Assembly: GCA_022578965.1 (NCBI GenBank)
Contig: MU400606.1
Coordinates: 62,001 to 126,000, forward strand
Source of the DNA: Xylaria sp. FL1777
Lineage: Eukaryota > Ascomycota > Sordariomycetes > Xylariales > Xylariaceae
Direction: 5' to 3'
Length of the DNA: 64,000 nt
Below the pieces are notes generated by a model. That model saw only the letters and a program-made list of their open reading frames with translations, was not told the origin of the DNA and ran no database searches. The stretch's first letter is position 1; each line of letters opens with the position of its first letter. Made by a program: the position numbers and the translations under genes. This document shows positions 45,109 through 57,370 of the stretch, piece after piece.

Positions 45109-45891
45109 ATGTCATCTGCATTTGTTACTCGTCCGGCTCCGGAGTTCACGGCTACCACTGTCTTTCCCGGCGGCGAGTTCAAGGATATCTCCCTCTCGGA
45201 GTATCGTGGCCAATGGTATGTAACAGGCGTCCTCATTTCAACAGTGTTTAATCTTAGTCTTCCACCGGCTGTGTTTGGCTTCCATGGCGAATTGAACGGG
45301 TTCGTCGATGCTAATGCTCCCGCCTCTCACAGGGTCGTTCTCCTCTTCTACCCCCTCGACTTCACCTTCGTGTGCCCGACCGAGATCATCCAGTACAACG
45401 AACATCTACCTCGCTTCAAGGAGATTAACACCACCGTTCTCGGTATCTCGACGGATTCGCACTTCTCTCATCTCGCTTGGACTCAGCGCCCTCGCAAGCA
45501 AGGCGGTCTTGGTTCCGATCTACAACTCCCTCTTGTATCTGACAAGTCGCACAAGATCTCGCGCAGCTATGGTGTGCTCCTCGAAGACGAAGGCGTTGCA
45601 CTTCGCGGTCTCTTCATCATTGATCCTAAGGGCGTGCTGCGTCAGATCACCGTGAACGACCTTCCGGTCGGTCGTGATGTTCAGGAAACTCTCCGCCTCG
45701 TGCAGGCTTTCCAGTTCACTGACGAGCACGGCGAGGTCTGCCCTGCAGGCTGGCATAGTGGCGCTAAGACCATGAAGGCGGACCCTAAAGGGAGCCTCGA
45801 ATACTTCGCTGCTCAGAACGGCGAGACTAACGGATCTAATGGATCTAATGGCCTGCCCGTTAGTAACGGCAAGCGAGCACGTGTCGAATAG
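45109..45891 (+). CDS. Typical 2-Cys peroxiredoxin
   Basis: Two exons, 45109-45215 and 45333-45891, give 221 aa. The 117-nt intron (GTATGT...CACAG, phase 2) joins RGQW to [10 protein letters not shown]. Peroxiredoxins reduce hydrogen peroxide using thioredoxin. The peroxidatic Cys50 lies in FTFVCPTE, and the resolving Cys172 in GEVCPAGW. The GGLG (about 93-96) and YF (about 193-194) motifs that make eukaryotic members sensitive to over-oxidation are both present. A low-complexity tail follows (TNGSNGSNG, ending NGKRARVE) which is longer than in yeast TSA1. The gene is probably cytosolic, since no targeting sequence is seen. Reading through the intron keeps frame in this window, so a splice-free form is possible on paper but would insert non-family residues. 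Confidence 0.94.
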   Translation: MSSAFVTRPAPEFTATTVFPGGEFKDISLSEYRGQWYVTGVLISTVFNLSLPPAVFGFHGELNGFVDANAPASHRVVLLFYPLDFTFVCPTEIIQYNEHLPRFKEINTTVLGISTDSHFSHLAWTQRPRKQGGLGSDLQLPLVSDKSHKISRSYGVLLEDEGVALRGLFIIDPKGVLRQITVNDLPVGRDVQETLRLVQAFQFTDEHGEVCPAGWHSGAKTMKADPKGSLEYFAAQNGETNGSNGSNGLPVSNGKRARVE

Positions 45892-46678
45892 ATATCACAG
45901 AGTCATGGCACGATAGAATAAGGATACGATTGGTGTTTGGAGATGGATTGGGGGGTAAATAAATCTGAGGTGCTGGTAAAATGAGGCTCTGCATTTCTCC
46001 AAATGGTGCGGGGAATCTCTTTGCCCAGGCATGCACTGAAACACATCTTGTAGACTAGACATAGAATCATAGATCAGCCTTTACTGGTGCTTTTCGCTTG
46101 CGGATGGGCTAATACTAATAAGACACTGATTTGCCGCGAAGCTAGGACTTGGCTATTTCGTGATAATCAATCCACTGAAGGTTATATTTGATTTGGATTC
46201 GTAACCATGTTGCGCACATTGCCTAGGCAACTTGCCATTTGTACATGACTTGTCAAATCCTCGCGACTCATCTACCCGCTGAACAATGTATTTGAGGGTC
46301 TGCTAATTGAGGGAGAAGGGTTGCTCTTTTATAATTCTGGAACCTACACGTGCAGAAATGCGGCCATAACAGCGCTGTTGTAGAGGAACTTGTCAGGGCG
46401 ATTAGGTGGGTGCTCAGCCACTGGTGGCTTGGGCTGTATTTTTACCCTAGGCATTTTTGAGGCCTCTAGTTGGGCACACTTGATACCTCTCAAATCCAAG
46501 GTTTTTTTCAACTCTGGTCATCGTCCTTTGAACGCCTTTTCTTGAAAAGAAAGGGGAAAGCAAGAAAAACCATGGGAATTCCAAATTCGCTTTACCAACA
46601 GGAAATGGCCACCTTTTAAGATAGATGTTCCCTCTAAAGCACTTCGTGGCACGATCTCTTGGGAGATATCTACATATC
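45892..46678. other. Intergenic region
   Basis: No ORF is supported. It contains the 3' end of the peroxiredoxin gene and the promoter of the next gene. Confidence 0.5.
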
Positions 46679-48129
46679 ATGGCTTCATCGGGACAGCCAC
46701 GACAGCCCCTGGTCACCATTATTGGCACCACCGGCACAGGTAAATCTGATGTAGGTTACGATAGCCTTCTGCCGAGAAGGAGACCTCGATTTTGACTGAA
46801 CTTCAGCTTGCAGTGGACCTAGCCATCAGATACAATGGGGAAATTATCAATGCGGATGCAATGCAGATGTATAAAGGCCTGCCTGTGATTACGAACCAGA
46901 TTTCAGTGAGAGAGCAACGTGGTATTCCGCATCATCTGCTCTCACACATCGACCCCCTTGAGCCGACCTGGACGAATGGGCTTTTTGTGCGAGAGGCTCA
47001 GAGACTCATCAAGGAAATCCGCAGCAGGGGTAAGCTGCCTATTGTAGTTGGAGGCACTCACTACTACGTGCACGCCTTGCTCTTTGATGGTAGTCTCATC
47101 GAGTCAAATGAGACTGAGCCCGAAGAAATTCGGTTTCGTTCCCAGGAGGAAACCAAGTCTCAATTTCCCATTCTTAATGAACCTACACACGTTATTCTTG
47201 AAAGACTCCGTGAAGTCGACCCCTTAATGGCCGAACGCTGGCATCCAGATGACCGACGGAAGATTAAAAGGTCTTTAGAAATATACCTTACAACGGGAAA
47301 ACGAACATCGGACATATATGCCGAACAGCAGGAAGCTAAGTTGGTCACTAGTGATGCGAGGACCCCCTGGGAAACCTTGGTCTTCTGGACATTCTCAGAG
47401 ACCGACACGCTGAGAGAGCGGCTCAGCAAACGGGTAATGAAAATGCTCCAAAGTGGTCTCATGGACGAAGTCAGAACCCTGCATCGCCGTCTCCGTGAAT
47501 GCACTAAGCGGGGAGAGGTGGTCGATCGTACACGTGGAATCTGGCAGTCGATTGGCTTCAAACAGATGGAAACCTTTCTCAATGGCGAACTCGATATGGA
47601 GACCGCAGATGTCCTCCAGAAGAAGAAAGAGGCCGGCTTAGAAGAAATCAATATTGCCACGAGACAGTATGCAAGGTACCAGTTGCGGTGGATTCGCCAT
47701 AAAACTCTGAAATCGTTCAAAGAACACAATGCGATGGGCTTGCTATATCTATTAGACAGCACGGACGCGAACGAATTTTCGACAAACGTGTTGCATCCAG
47801 CAGCTGATATATGTCAACAATATCTTTCAGGCGAGAAACGGCCACAGCCAGCAGAGGTATCAGACACGGCACGAGAAGTGTTGACCACCTTTGAGAACGA
47901 AAACAGTTACGCTCAAACTAACTTCAAGGTCAAGAAATGCGATATTTGTAACATGAGTCTTGCGACTGAAGACCAATGGTTGAAACATATCAATGGAAAG
48001 AAACATCGTCGATTCTTAAGGATGAAGAAACAAACTGCTTTAGTGCCCGTCGAGGCTGAGCTAGAGCTTATCGAGGAGACTAGTTCCAAAACCACTGAGG
48101 TACATACGGGTCAGACCCCAGCGACCTGA
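46679..48129 (+). CDS. MOD5: tRNA dimethylallyltransferase with C2H2 finger
   Basis: Two exons, 46679-46750 and 46807-48129, give 464 aa. The 56-nt intron (GTAGGT...TTCAG, branch CTGAAC, phase 0) falls just after the P-loop. The enzyme adds an isopentenyl group to A37 of certain tRNAs. Motifs: P-loop GTTGTGKS (residues 16-23), INADAMQMYKGL, NQIS, and GGTHYYVHAL. HPDDRRKIKRSLEIY and IATRQYARYQLRWIRH are also family-typical. A C-terminal matrin-like C2H2 finger (CDICNMSLATEDQWLKH, then GKKH) is as seen in animal and fungal eukaryotic members. The start at 46679 is required to include the P-loop; starting at the second exon would lose it. The yeast homologue is found in mitochondria, cytosol and nucleus. 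Confidence 0.95.
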
Positions 48130-49871
48130 GAGTGAATCATGGCACATTTCGCTTCTATAAGATATTGGATAACGCCAATACACCAGCACAATGGATTCGC
48201 GAACGCAGCATATGAAGCATACAGCATTATGACGCGTCTCACTAGGACTAACTTGACAGTCACTCAATCTTTTCTGATACTATCAAGGTTATTCTAGAAG
48301 ACCAATCTCTCCCTCAGAGCCATGGAGGAAGGCACTGAAAACTGCCCTCCCTGTGTAAATCATAGCGCGAGCAGAAAGTCATGTAAGTGGTACTTTCACC
48401 TAGGCAAAGAACAACAGTTGTTTATTTCTCTGCTGTACCCTCATCTAATAAGTAAAGTAACAATGCAATGAAATCTAATCCTCAACCCTTAGTTTCTATG
48501 ATGTGTTCTTGCGTCATACGAAGACGCAACCGTGTCCGTGGGCCTAGAGATGCTGTCCTCTTCACCCCTAACTGTTAGGAAGGAGTCACTTTCGAGGCTG
48601 TCCGCAGCAGGATGTTTAAATGAGGTCACTGTACCACATGCCAATCTTCATTGCTAGTTATTTACGCCCAGTCATTCTTGGTTCCCTTTGTCGGCTTGCA
48701 CCAGCGGTCCTATCGAGGCCGAAGTCCGACCTAAAGCTTCAACAACCCCTTTACGCCCCAAGCAGCGAATCTCTACGCGATGTCAACAGCACCAAATAGT
48801 GACTTATATGTCATTCAATACGATAACCTACACTTTCCTTGTAATTTCATGACATGTCTCCAATACCCACGGACCGTCCCACGCCATATTAGTTTAGGGT
48901 GAACGCCAAGGCCGCGCATCAACATTGCCATATTCACACCATCACCAAGCTTTTCACTGTCAGCCGGCCGAGCATATCTGCATTTTTGTATGTCATGAAA
49001 GATCTACGGAACGAAACCCCTTTCAACCCAAATTTTTCTTAAATTTTATAGGCTGTCTATGTGCGGTACTCTAAGTTCAGGGAATTCTGACAGACTAGCC
49101 TGGGAGAGTGCGTATATGGAGAAAAAGGAAGAACGGTCGGACATGTTGTTGTTGATTGGCTCTCGAGGAAGTTAAGCGAGCGAGGGATGTACAGGATGGA
49201 TCTTATGTTATATACATAAGATCTTAGTGACTCAGCGAACATCTTGCTATTAAGACCTCTGACGGGGAAAACAACACCGTTACCGCCAGGTTAGCAGTAA
49301 ATGGTGTATAGACTCCATACCTCTGCGACAACGCCATAGCATGCAGACCTGATTGTTCATGTCTTCGATCTCATCGCCGACGCCGTTACAGTCGTCATAT
49401 GATAGCGTATTAAGTGCGAGAAGAGTGTGATGTATTATTTTTGTATCAAAAATCACACAGCAACGGAGTAGAAGCCAGCAGAGGAGCAAGTCGCACATAT
49501 GTTTGAAGTGACGCAAACAACTTGAAACGAGGAACCAGACGCCAATTGAACCAGAAGCAGTGAAACAAGGGATGGAAATCCACCATTAAGAGTCACGGCT
49601 GCTGACATTGGTGTTGATGATGGTGTTTGTGTTATTAGATTCTGGATCCCTTACACTTCGTTTGTTATATTTAACTACGTCCTAGACAGAAATTTATCCT
49701 CTTTGGCTGACACCTATATATGTATATGTTGAGCCGCCTTATGGCTCTAGATACTCGATGAGCGTTTCTATTTACACTATCGATCTGTTCTCAGGACTTT
49801 GAACATAGCCGCATTATTTAGCTACCTGTATCTTCGGCATAACGCTATATTAGCAGCAGTTTTCTCTAACT
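48130..49871. other. Intergenic region
   Basis: About 1.7 kb in which I see no ORF with family-like composition and no repeats of note. Confidence 0.5.
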
Positions 49872-50432
49872 ATGTCTGTAATGCGCGGAGGAGTGGTCAT
49901 CATTTATCACTTTCTAAGACGGATGTTCAGCAACGTCGACGTTGGTGCTGAACCGGGTTGTGAACCCAGTATTAGCGACGACGACCGGGATGTTGTCGGG
50001 AGAGCCCTCAACGACGAGGAAGCTATAAACGCTGTAACCGCCAATCTCTCAGACAGCGAGGACGTGCTGAGGTCCCTAACGCAGTACTTCAACCGCCTAC
50101 CCTCCTCTAAGAAGTTCGAACAGGAAGGGCGCAAATACAAGCAAGCCCACAAGCAGACCCAAAAGATGGCGCTTGCCACGCAGAGGTGCTTGCATGCGCT
50201 CGAAGAGCCCACACTGGATCTCCTTAAGCCGGGGTACGATAACAAAATATACCTCGTCATGAGCCCCGGCTGCATTCCCTGGGCGCGGTTCATGAATACC
50301 GCTATCGTAAAGGTGAGAGGGTACTGTTACGAGTACGATCCCCTTGCCGAGAGAGCACGGAACCTGTTAAATGAGCTAAGACAGAGTGGCTCATCTAGCA
50401 CTAAAAGAGGAAGAAGAAGAGAACGTAAATGA
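49872..50432 (+). CDS. Hypothetical protein, 186 aa
   Basis: Single-exon ORF from ATG 49872 (MSVMRGGVVIIYHFLRRMF) to TGA 50430-50432. The first 20 residues are hydrophobic and basic and might be a membrane anchor. The rest is soluble: acidic near residues 30-50, then helical (FEQEGRKYKQAHKQTQKMA). The C-terminus is basic (SSSTKRGRRRERK). No motif is recognised. Coding potential is supported by length and composition only. It could be the remnant of a larger gene. Confidence 0.5.
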   Translation: MSVMRGGVVIIYHFLRRMFSNVDVGAEPGCEPSISDDDRDVVGRALNDEEAINAVTANLSDSEDVLRSLTQYFNRLPSSKKFEQEGRKYKQAHKQTQKMALATQRCLHALEEPTLDLLKPGYDNKIYLVMSPGCIPWARFMNTAIVKVRGYCYEYDPLAERARNLLNELRQSGSSSTKRGRRRERK

Positions 50433-50616
50433 TTTAGCTGGTGTTAGGTTCTGCGCGATCCAGTCTATTATTGTGTGAAATGCCGCAGAATAAATCTGGG
50501 CTGCTCATTGATGGGAAGGAGACTGCACCTCACCACTTCTCCGTTGAACGACTCATCTTGGTTCTACAGCTAGGATAAATTCAAATCAAAGAAACAATTA
50601 TCTACACTCTACCATC

Positions 50617-51443
50617 TTGTCTTCATACTCCCCGTCGAAATCGGCGACCAATCACAGTGAAATCATTAGCGTGCTATGGGAATTTTACACCCTACTCTCA
50701 AGTCTTGCCGCCGTCCCGGCCATCTATCTGCCCGACGCGAATACTGGCATCCATCCCGATGACGGGATCAACACCGTGTCCGCCACCACTGCGGGCTACG
50801 CACCCGAAACAATTCAACTCATGACCGCGCTGCCGTACTTGGCTGATGAAGAGCACGAGACATCCATCGAATTGCTGCCAAGCATGTTCCCTATTACGTA
50901 CCTCGGGGAAGATCTCGACGAGGGCTACTTCTCCTGGTTCCGCGAGTTGTTGAACAATGCCGAGATGCCACCTTACGGCTATCCAACTGACCTATAATGC
51001 GATCTACGGGACGGTATTCATCTACGATACAGCGACGAGTGAGCTATTTCCTTTTTTATTCATGTGCGCTTCTAATCTGCTTGACTTCCTTTCCAGAGCT
51101 TCTAACGCCATGGAAACCCTTCGAGAACCCGGATGATGAGGACGGTTACTCCCACGTAGCCGGTGCATCGCCCCGCGAGGTCCTGTCGCCTATCATTGAC
51201 GACTACCACAACTTCAGACACTTGGCTACCCCGCAGGGCTTCAATTATGCATATGGGTTGTTCGCTAATTCGGGAGGCGTGAAGCCCGATGGGTGGCGTC
51301 CGGATGAGCAGCAGAAATGGGAGGCGGCATATGCCGTCTGGGAGGCGACGCAGAAGTTGAGGGATCTTTATCTTGAGTGTGGATGGGATGTGGATGCCGT
51401 CGAGCAGACCGGCTTCAATTTAGAGGAATTTCTTGCCAGATGA
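50617..51443 (+). pseudogene. Conserved-looking gene with a frameshift and no ATG
   Basis: The frame from 50617 reads SEIISVLWEFYTLLSSLAAV, then ELLPSMFPITYLGEDLDEG, up to the region of MPPYG at 50970-50978. There it shifts: after CCACCTTAC a single extra G moves the frame. The +1 frame continues TAIQLTYNAIYGTVFIYDTA, then donor GTGAGC (51039) and acceptor TTCCAG (51096). It goes on KLLTPWKPFENPDDEDGYSH to TGA 51441-51443. The first codon of the open frame where MSSYSPSKS would start is TTG, not ATG. The two halves look like one folded protein of about 250 aa, of unknown function. A sequencing or assembly error could explain both defects. Confidence 0.55.
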
Positions 51444-51742
51444 GAGATCTATTGAACAGAGGTTGTAGAACCATTAATGAAAGCGGAGAGAGATTGTTGG
51501 GTTACAGAACTTTGAGGCCGGGACTCATTACATTAGGTAAAAATAGAACAACAGGTTGCAAATAGATATTAAGCATTGCAAATCAGAAACCACGGGATTG
51601 ATCAGAGGAACGGCCAAATTTGGTCCTCGTTCCACTCCCAAAACTCCCTGGCAATGCCACTACCACCCTCAGTCCTAGTTCTTGTAGCTTCTTTAAGATC
51701 TTTACGAGGTCGCACTATAATTTTGCCGAGTCAGCCTTTGTT

Positions 51743-52779
51743 TCATTTAGATCGGATACGTAAATAAGAAACGCCGTCTCCATATAATTCGTTTTCGTAC
51801 GCTGAAAATTGCTTACTGAATCTCCCGAAAGGCACAATCCATCCACCCGACTTCTCCATTGTAACTTCTGGCGACAGCCCGGCGAATAGCTCGGTATAGG
51901 CTCCGTTAATGGATGGGTGAAGTATGAACCATTTCAATAATTTGCCTATCACGTAGGGTTGGTTTCGCCAAAGTTCGGAGTCGAGGTTGCCCGGGTTCAA
52001 TGTAACACTGATGATTCCATCGGCCTTATAGCGTCGAGCAAATTCAGACCCATGCAAATAGTTCCCTGCTTTACTGATGCAGTATTTCGGAAACCACCCT
52101 AAGTCATTATGATAATCGAGGTTGTCTAACGGGACACCTCCTTTAGGCGCGAAAGGGGCCTCGCCAGCTGATGACCCAACCCAAACGACTCGGACGACGC
52201 CGGGAGCTTCTGTCTTCGCAGTCGCGACCAAGATTGGAGTGAGAAGCTTGGTAAACATGAAGGTGCCGACGTTATTCACGCCGAGTTGCTGCTCGTAGCC
52301 CTGGACAGTTTTTGAGTCGGCCGGGGATGGTTTCATAACGCCGGCGTTGTTGAACAAGACGTGAAGCTGCTTTTCCTTTCGTAGAAACTCTTGTGCAGAA
52401 GCCTTGATAGTAGTCAGATCTGCTAGATCAAGCTTGATGAAGTCCAATCCCCCCTCGGAGCTTGGCTCTGCATTTTTTATATCCTCTATCGCAGCAGCGG
52501 CTTTCGCTTCCGACCGTGCAGCGATGTAGACCTTGGCATGCTTTGAATATAACATTTGAGCCAGCTGTTTCCCTACTCCAGTATTTGCACCTGTAACCAG
52601 GTACACCTTAACTCTGTTAGCAAGGTACTTTAAGTGTTTATTTAAGAGCATAGAGCGCTAGTGTGGGTCATATCTACCTTTCCATGTAGTTGTGGTAGAT
52701 CTTGTTCAGTGAAGCCCGGTTTTGGTGGAAAGACCTGTGATAGGCTATCCCTTAGGCTAGGTCCAGAATCTCCATCCAT
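51743..52779 (-). CDS. Short-chain dehydrogenase/reductase
   Basis: Two exons, 52678-52779 and 51743-52606, give 321 aa. The 71-nt intron (GTAGAT...GTTAAG, phase 0) joins PQLHGK to VYLVTGANTGVGK, restoring the usual N-terminus MDGDSGPSLRDSLSQVFPP. The NAD(P)-binding glycine motif is TGANTGVGK, with NNAG at the fold, an active-site Ser (VGSSAGEA), and YCISK as the YxxxK pair. It resembles WW-domain-oxidoreductase or retinol-dehydrogenase-like SDRs of fungi, and the substrate is unknown. If the intron were kept, the first ATG would give another start, but it would lack the family N-terminus. The acceptor TTAAG is slightly unusual. Confidence 0.9.
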
Positions 52780-54581
52780 AGTGCTAGAATTATATCGTCT
52801 CTGAAAGCCCTTCGAAAAGTTGATGTTGAGGTATGGATGTGAGAAATTGCGAAAAGGCGAAAAGCTACTGATGAAGTTCAAATAACGGATGTCACCTCAT
52901 TCTCTGCTTGCTTTTATAGTGGAAATAGAAAAGAGCATGAGTGCGAATCACGGTTGGTCGATTCAAGATCAAACAGGGCGAGACGGACCAAAGATGGACC
53001 GGGTGCTGTGAAGATCGAGCAAACAACTATTCCGGCCCCGGGGATCAAGTCTATCCAGCCTCGGAGCCTCGGTCAGTCCGAGTGCGGAACATCAGCAGCA
53101 GCAACAGGTGGGATCCGGTGCTGAAAGGATCAGCAGCCGAGCTCCCCACAAATAATGATTAGTCGTCAGGTACTACGTATCGCGTTGCCGAACGCTTCCA
53201 ATATACGCATAAATACTACCTACCTGTGGCGAACGTGTGCTTACTCACGCCCTGGAACCATGCTGCTTAATTCTCACTGCATGTGACGCAATACGCAGCA
53301 GGGCTTCGAAATTACACGACAAAGTCATGTCCAGCAGATAATCAATCACCGCTAGAATTAGGGAGAAGGAATGTCGACGGAGCTGGAAGTCTGGCCACTT
53401 AACATCGCATAGTACGGTTAGATATTTCAAGGGTCATCCCCGGAAGTCCCTCGCACTCGGTTATCAGTAGACCTCCAATGCTGTACTCGGACAACTCTAC
53501 CAGATAAGATAAGGTATGTAGGGAGGTAATATTAGTACTTTAGGTATGTATTTCTTCAGCAGTAGGTACCTTTCTGCCGTATCTTACCGCCTGCCATCAT
53601 AGTACCTATTGCTTTGCCTGTCAATGCTCTCACGCCAGCGAGCTTCCAAGTCCTCCTGGTGAAGTAACTTCCATACGTGACGTGACGTAGGAGGCTGCGG
53701 GAGATGTCCTCTTGGCATACGCCTGCCCGAAATGAGGACCCGAAATGAAGAAACAATAGCCACTCCACACTCCTCAATGTGTTGCATTATTGGCCTGCAG
53801 TCACTCTGGCCCGTGAATTGAAGGCATACGAGCTTACAACTCTCGACAATGCTCGATTGGAAAGTGACTATACAACATCACCTTCTTCCAAATGTTGGTT
53901 CCTAATGTACATGTGTCTATGGGACATGCCCTGGAAACTGCTCGACATCTCAGCGTTATGGCCCTAGTAGTCTCTGCTCTAATCGACATTCGTCTAAAAG
54001 CACAGAAAGCTGATGAAAGAAATGTCTATGACCCATCTCATAATTAGCGATAATACCTTTCCGATTACCACCTTTATCAGGAGAAATGACGTCAAGTGCA
54101 TTCTCCCCCTGACTTATATACTAATTACCTTTCAGCATGGAGAACAGGAATGGAGACAAAGACTGCCAGCCTCGGTCAGAAATGCCTCCGAAGTCACTCG
54201 TCCAGCCATACTCGTGCACTAACATTTCATCCACGGTCATTGCCGTCTACGTATCCCGTCTCGCACATGGAAACTAACTTTTAGACTACCCGTTCTAATA
54301 TCTAATAGGCTAGTTCAAACCGAATATTTGGAGCTCAGAAGTTTACGAGTGGAGTAGGGACTTGAATTAAGTTCAGAAAATCCCGAGCGTATAGATTGCT
54401 AAGACACAGCTTAGGCTCAAATATGTACTTCATAAGGCTACTTATGACAGAGATCTCTGCACCAGCTATGAGATCGTTATTATTGGGACTGGCATAATCT
54501 CGAACTCATTCTCTAGCGCACGCGAGAGTTAGCATTCTCACCTTATACAAGATTCCGCGGCCTCTTAGTACTGTGGCTAAG
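52780..54581. other. Intergenic region
   Basis: About 1.8 kb without a supported ORF, between the divergent SDR and permease genes. It includes both promoters. Confidence 0.5.
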
Positions 54582-56141
54582 ATGAATGAGTCAAGGGAGG
54601 GGAAAAGCCCCGAGAAAATCATCGCGCGCTCTGGAATTGATGTCTCCGAGTCACGATCTAAAATGTCGAGGTTCTCACCGTGGTTCGTGAAGCTCTCGAA
54701 TTGGGGTGTTGAGCTGCGCGGCATCACACCGGTGCCCCTGGAAGAGCGTGTCGATAAGCGATTCATCAATGTCTTCTTCGTCTGGTTCTCCATGAGCACT
54801 AATCTGCTACCGCAAGTCCCACGACCTCATTGAAGCAGCTTTAGTCTCCCATACTAACGAATCTTGACGCGTGCCTGCAGTGTTGTTACAGGCATTCTTG
54901 GGACATTTAGCTTCGGCCTCAGCTTACGAGACTGCTCGCTCATCATCCTTTTCTTCAGTCTTCTATGCACGCTTCCCCCAGCCTACTTCTCCACGTTCGG
55001 TTCCAGGACGGGTTTGCGTCAGATGCTTCATGCACGATATACATTCGGCTATTATCTGACCTCCATCATTGTCCTTCTAAACCTAGCTACTATTTCCGGC
55101 TTTGGTATTATTAGCTGCGTGCTAGGCGGTTCAACGCTCGCGGCCGTGGCGGATGGTCAATTCGATAGCACAGTGGGGATCATCATCATTGGCCTCATCG
55201 GATTATTCGTCTCGTTCGGTGGTTATCGCTTTCTCCACCAGTTCGAGCGCTATTCAAGGGTTGTTAACCTGGTCGCCATCATCATTGTGACTGGGGTTGG
55301 GGGCAAACAGCTCTTCAATCAAGTTGAGAAGACACCAGTACAACCTTCTGTTATCGTAAGCTATGGTGGCGTCATTGCTGGATTCTTGATTCCGTGGGCC
55401 GCTATGGCATCCGACTTCTCCGTCTACTGTGACCCGTCTGTCTCCACATTCCGTATCTTCGCCTATACATATGCCGGGCTATTCGTTCCCACCGTTCCGC
55501 TCATTGTCCTGGGAGCAGCCATCGGCGGTGCCACAGCCAGCAATCCAGTATGGGCTGACGGATACGCGAAGTACATCGTTGGCGGCGTCTTGGAAGCCAT
55601 GCTCAAGCCAGCCGGGGGATTTGGTAAGTTCGTGGCCGTGCTTCTTTCGCTCTCCGTCATCGGCAACCTTTCGGCATCCATGTACTCCATTTCGCTGAAC
55701 TTTCAACTCCTCGTCCCGTTCTTCATCCACATCCCGCGCTTCGTTTTCTCTATGGTCTACGCCATCGTCGCTATCCCTGTCGCCGTATACGCTTCCAGGT
55801 CCTTCTTCTCGAGCCTCGAGAACTTCATCTACCTCATCGCGTACTGGTCCGCGGCGTACGTTGCGGTCGTGGCTGTCGAGCACTTCGTCTTTCGCAAGAT
55901 GAACTCTGCTTCGTATGTATCGGAGCATTGGGACCAGCCGAGCAAGCTGCCTACGGGTCTCTCTGCGATTCTGGCTGCCGGCTTATCTTTCGGACTGGTT
56001 GTGCCTTGTGCCTCGCAGGCGTGGTACACTGGCCCATTAGCAGTCACCACCGGCGATATTGGATTCGAAGTGGCTCTTGTTCTATCGCCGATACTATATC
56101 TGCCAATTCGCTGGCTCGAATTGAAATGGAGACCGGTTTAG
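54582..56141 (+). CDS. NCS1-family purine-cytosine permease-like transporter
   Basis: Two exons, 54582-54811 and 54881-56141, give 496 aa. The intron (69 nt) uses a GC donor: GCAAGT at 54812, branch ACTAAC and acceptor TGCAG. In phase 2 it joins STNLLP to VVTGILGTFSFGLSLRD, as expected in the family. No GT donor in the neighbourhood keeps frame. About twelve hydrophobic segments follow, for example IIILFF, FGIISCVLGG, VSFGGYRFLHQFERY and AAMASDFSVYC. It resembles fungal Fcy2-type permeases for cytosine, adenine or hypoxanthine, or vitamin-like relatives. The substrate is not readable from sequence. The ATG at 54582 is chosen; a GTG at 54573 lies in frame upstream. Confidence 0.92.
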
Positions 56142-57370
56142 GTGTTTGGTGTGCACGAATATTGTACAGATATGATGCTTTGAATGATACGCATAGACTG
56201 GGTTTTAAATCCTAGAGGCTTCAGGGTTCATATATAGTAGTTCAGGGCGCTGTAACTTTTACGGACATTTGCATGCTAGGATAGGGATACGCATAATAAG
56301 AAAACGAAAATACGAGGCATACCCAATGCCCTCTACAACTTCGTTCCGGTGGTCGTATAAAATTGAAAGCATTACGCGTGAAGCACCAGTTCGGAACGAA
56401 GACGAGGAAGCTGCTGAGAGAGATGCCGGGCGGATTGGCGGAGTTCTCTGTGGCGTGCTTGTAAGGGGCATAGTTGCGCGTCACGCAACAACGTCATATG
56501 GCGTATAGTCCTGTTCGCCGACAAACTGCCGAGACAGCTTCAACAGGGTGCCCAATGAACGCTCGAAAGTCTGCGTCGAAACCTGCGATGGATATTAGAG
56601 TCTTAGTGTATTGCTGTGATTTATATACTGACGGTTCCTCACCTTGGTGCCATCAATGGCTACCATATTGCATGACATCTTGCTCGCCGGGGCAGGCCAT
56701 CAAGACACCAAACTATATGGTTCTGTGTACGCCATTGTTATTAAGAAGTGTAGAGGCGGTCTTAGGAATTTAGTTCTTGCGTGATCGGCGCGTTGGTCTA
56801 TGTTTCACCGAAAGAAGAATATTTCGGCGGCATCAAGTGAACCCACCGAGGCGCAATGTGATAGAAAAGTTGCGACATCGGCATATTTTTATTGTAAATC
56901 GTATTATACCTCTACAAGACGTTGGAATGTCACAGAAATCTCCTTAGAAGCTTGTTCGTTCTGTCCTTCCACCTACTTACATTTTCTACGTGTTAAATGA
57001 TAAGTCTGTTATACGTTGGCGCCTCACCCTATTGTTCACAAAACATCGTCCTCTTGTATGTGTATACCAACAGATCATAAACAACCACAGATGAGTCAAA
57101 TGTGGGTAGTCATATTTCCGCGTTCTCCACGAGACTTGGGTGTTCAATGAAACTCTTGGGAGCGTAATCTCTAGCGACCCTAGAAAGCTAGATGTTGGTC
57201 GATAGGCGTAATGGAGTGCATGCTTCCGGAGGAAACTATCATCTGGTACTCAAAAGCGGACTACATAGATAGAATCATGCCACGTCATCCTGCTCTACAT
57301 TCGTGTTTTCCCAAGACAAATTCGCCTGTGATATAGACACTGACTGATTATTGTCCTAGCCTCATCGACG
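56142..57370. other. Intergenic region
   Basis: No ORF is supported. It contains the 3' end of the permease gene and the promoter of the P450 gene. Confidence 0.5.
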
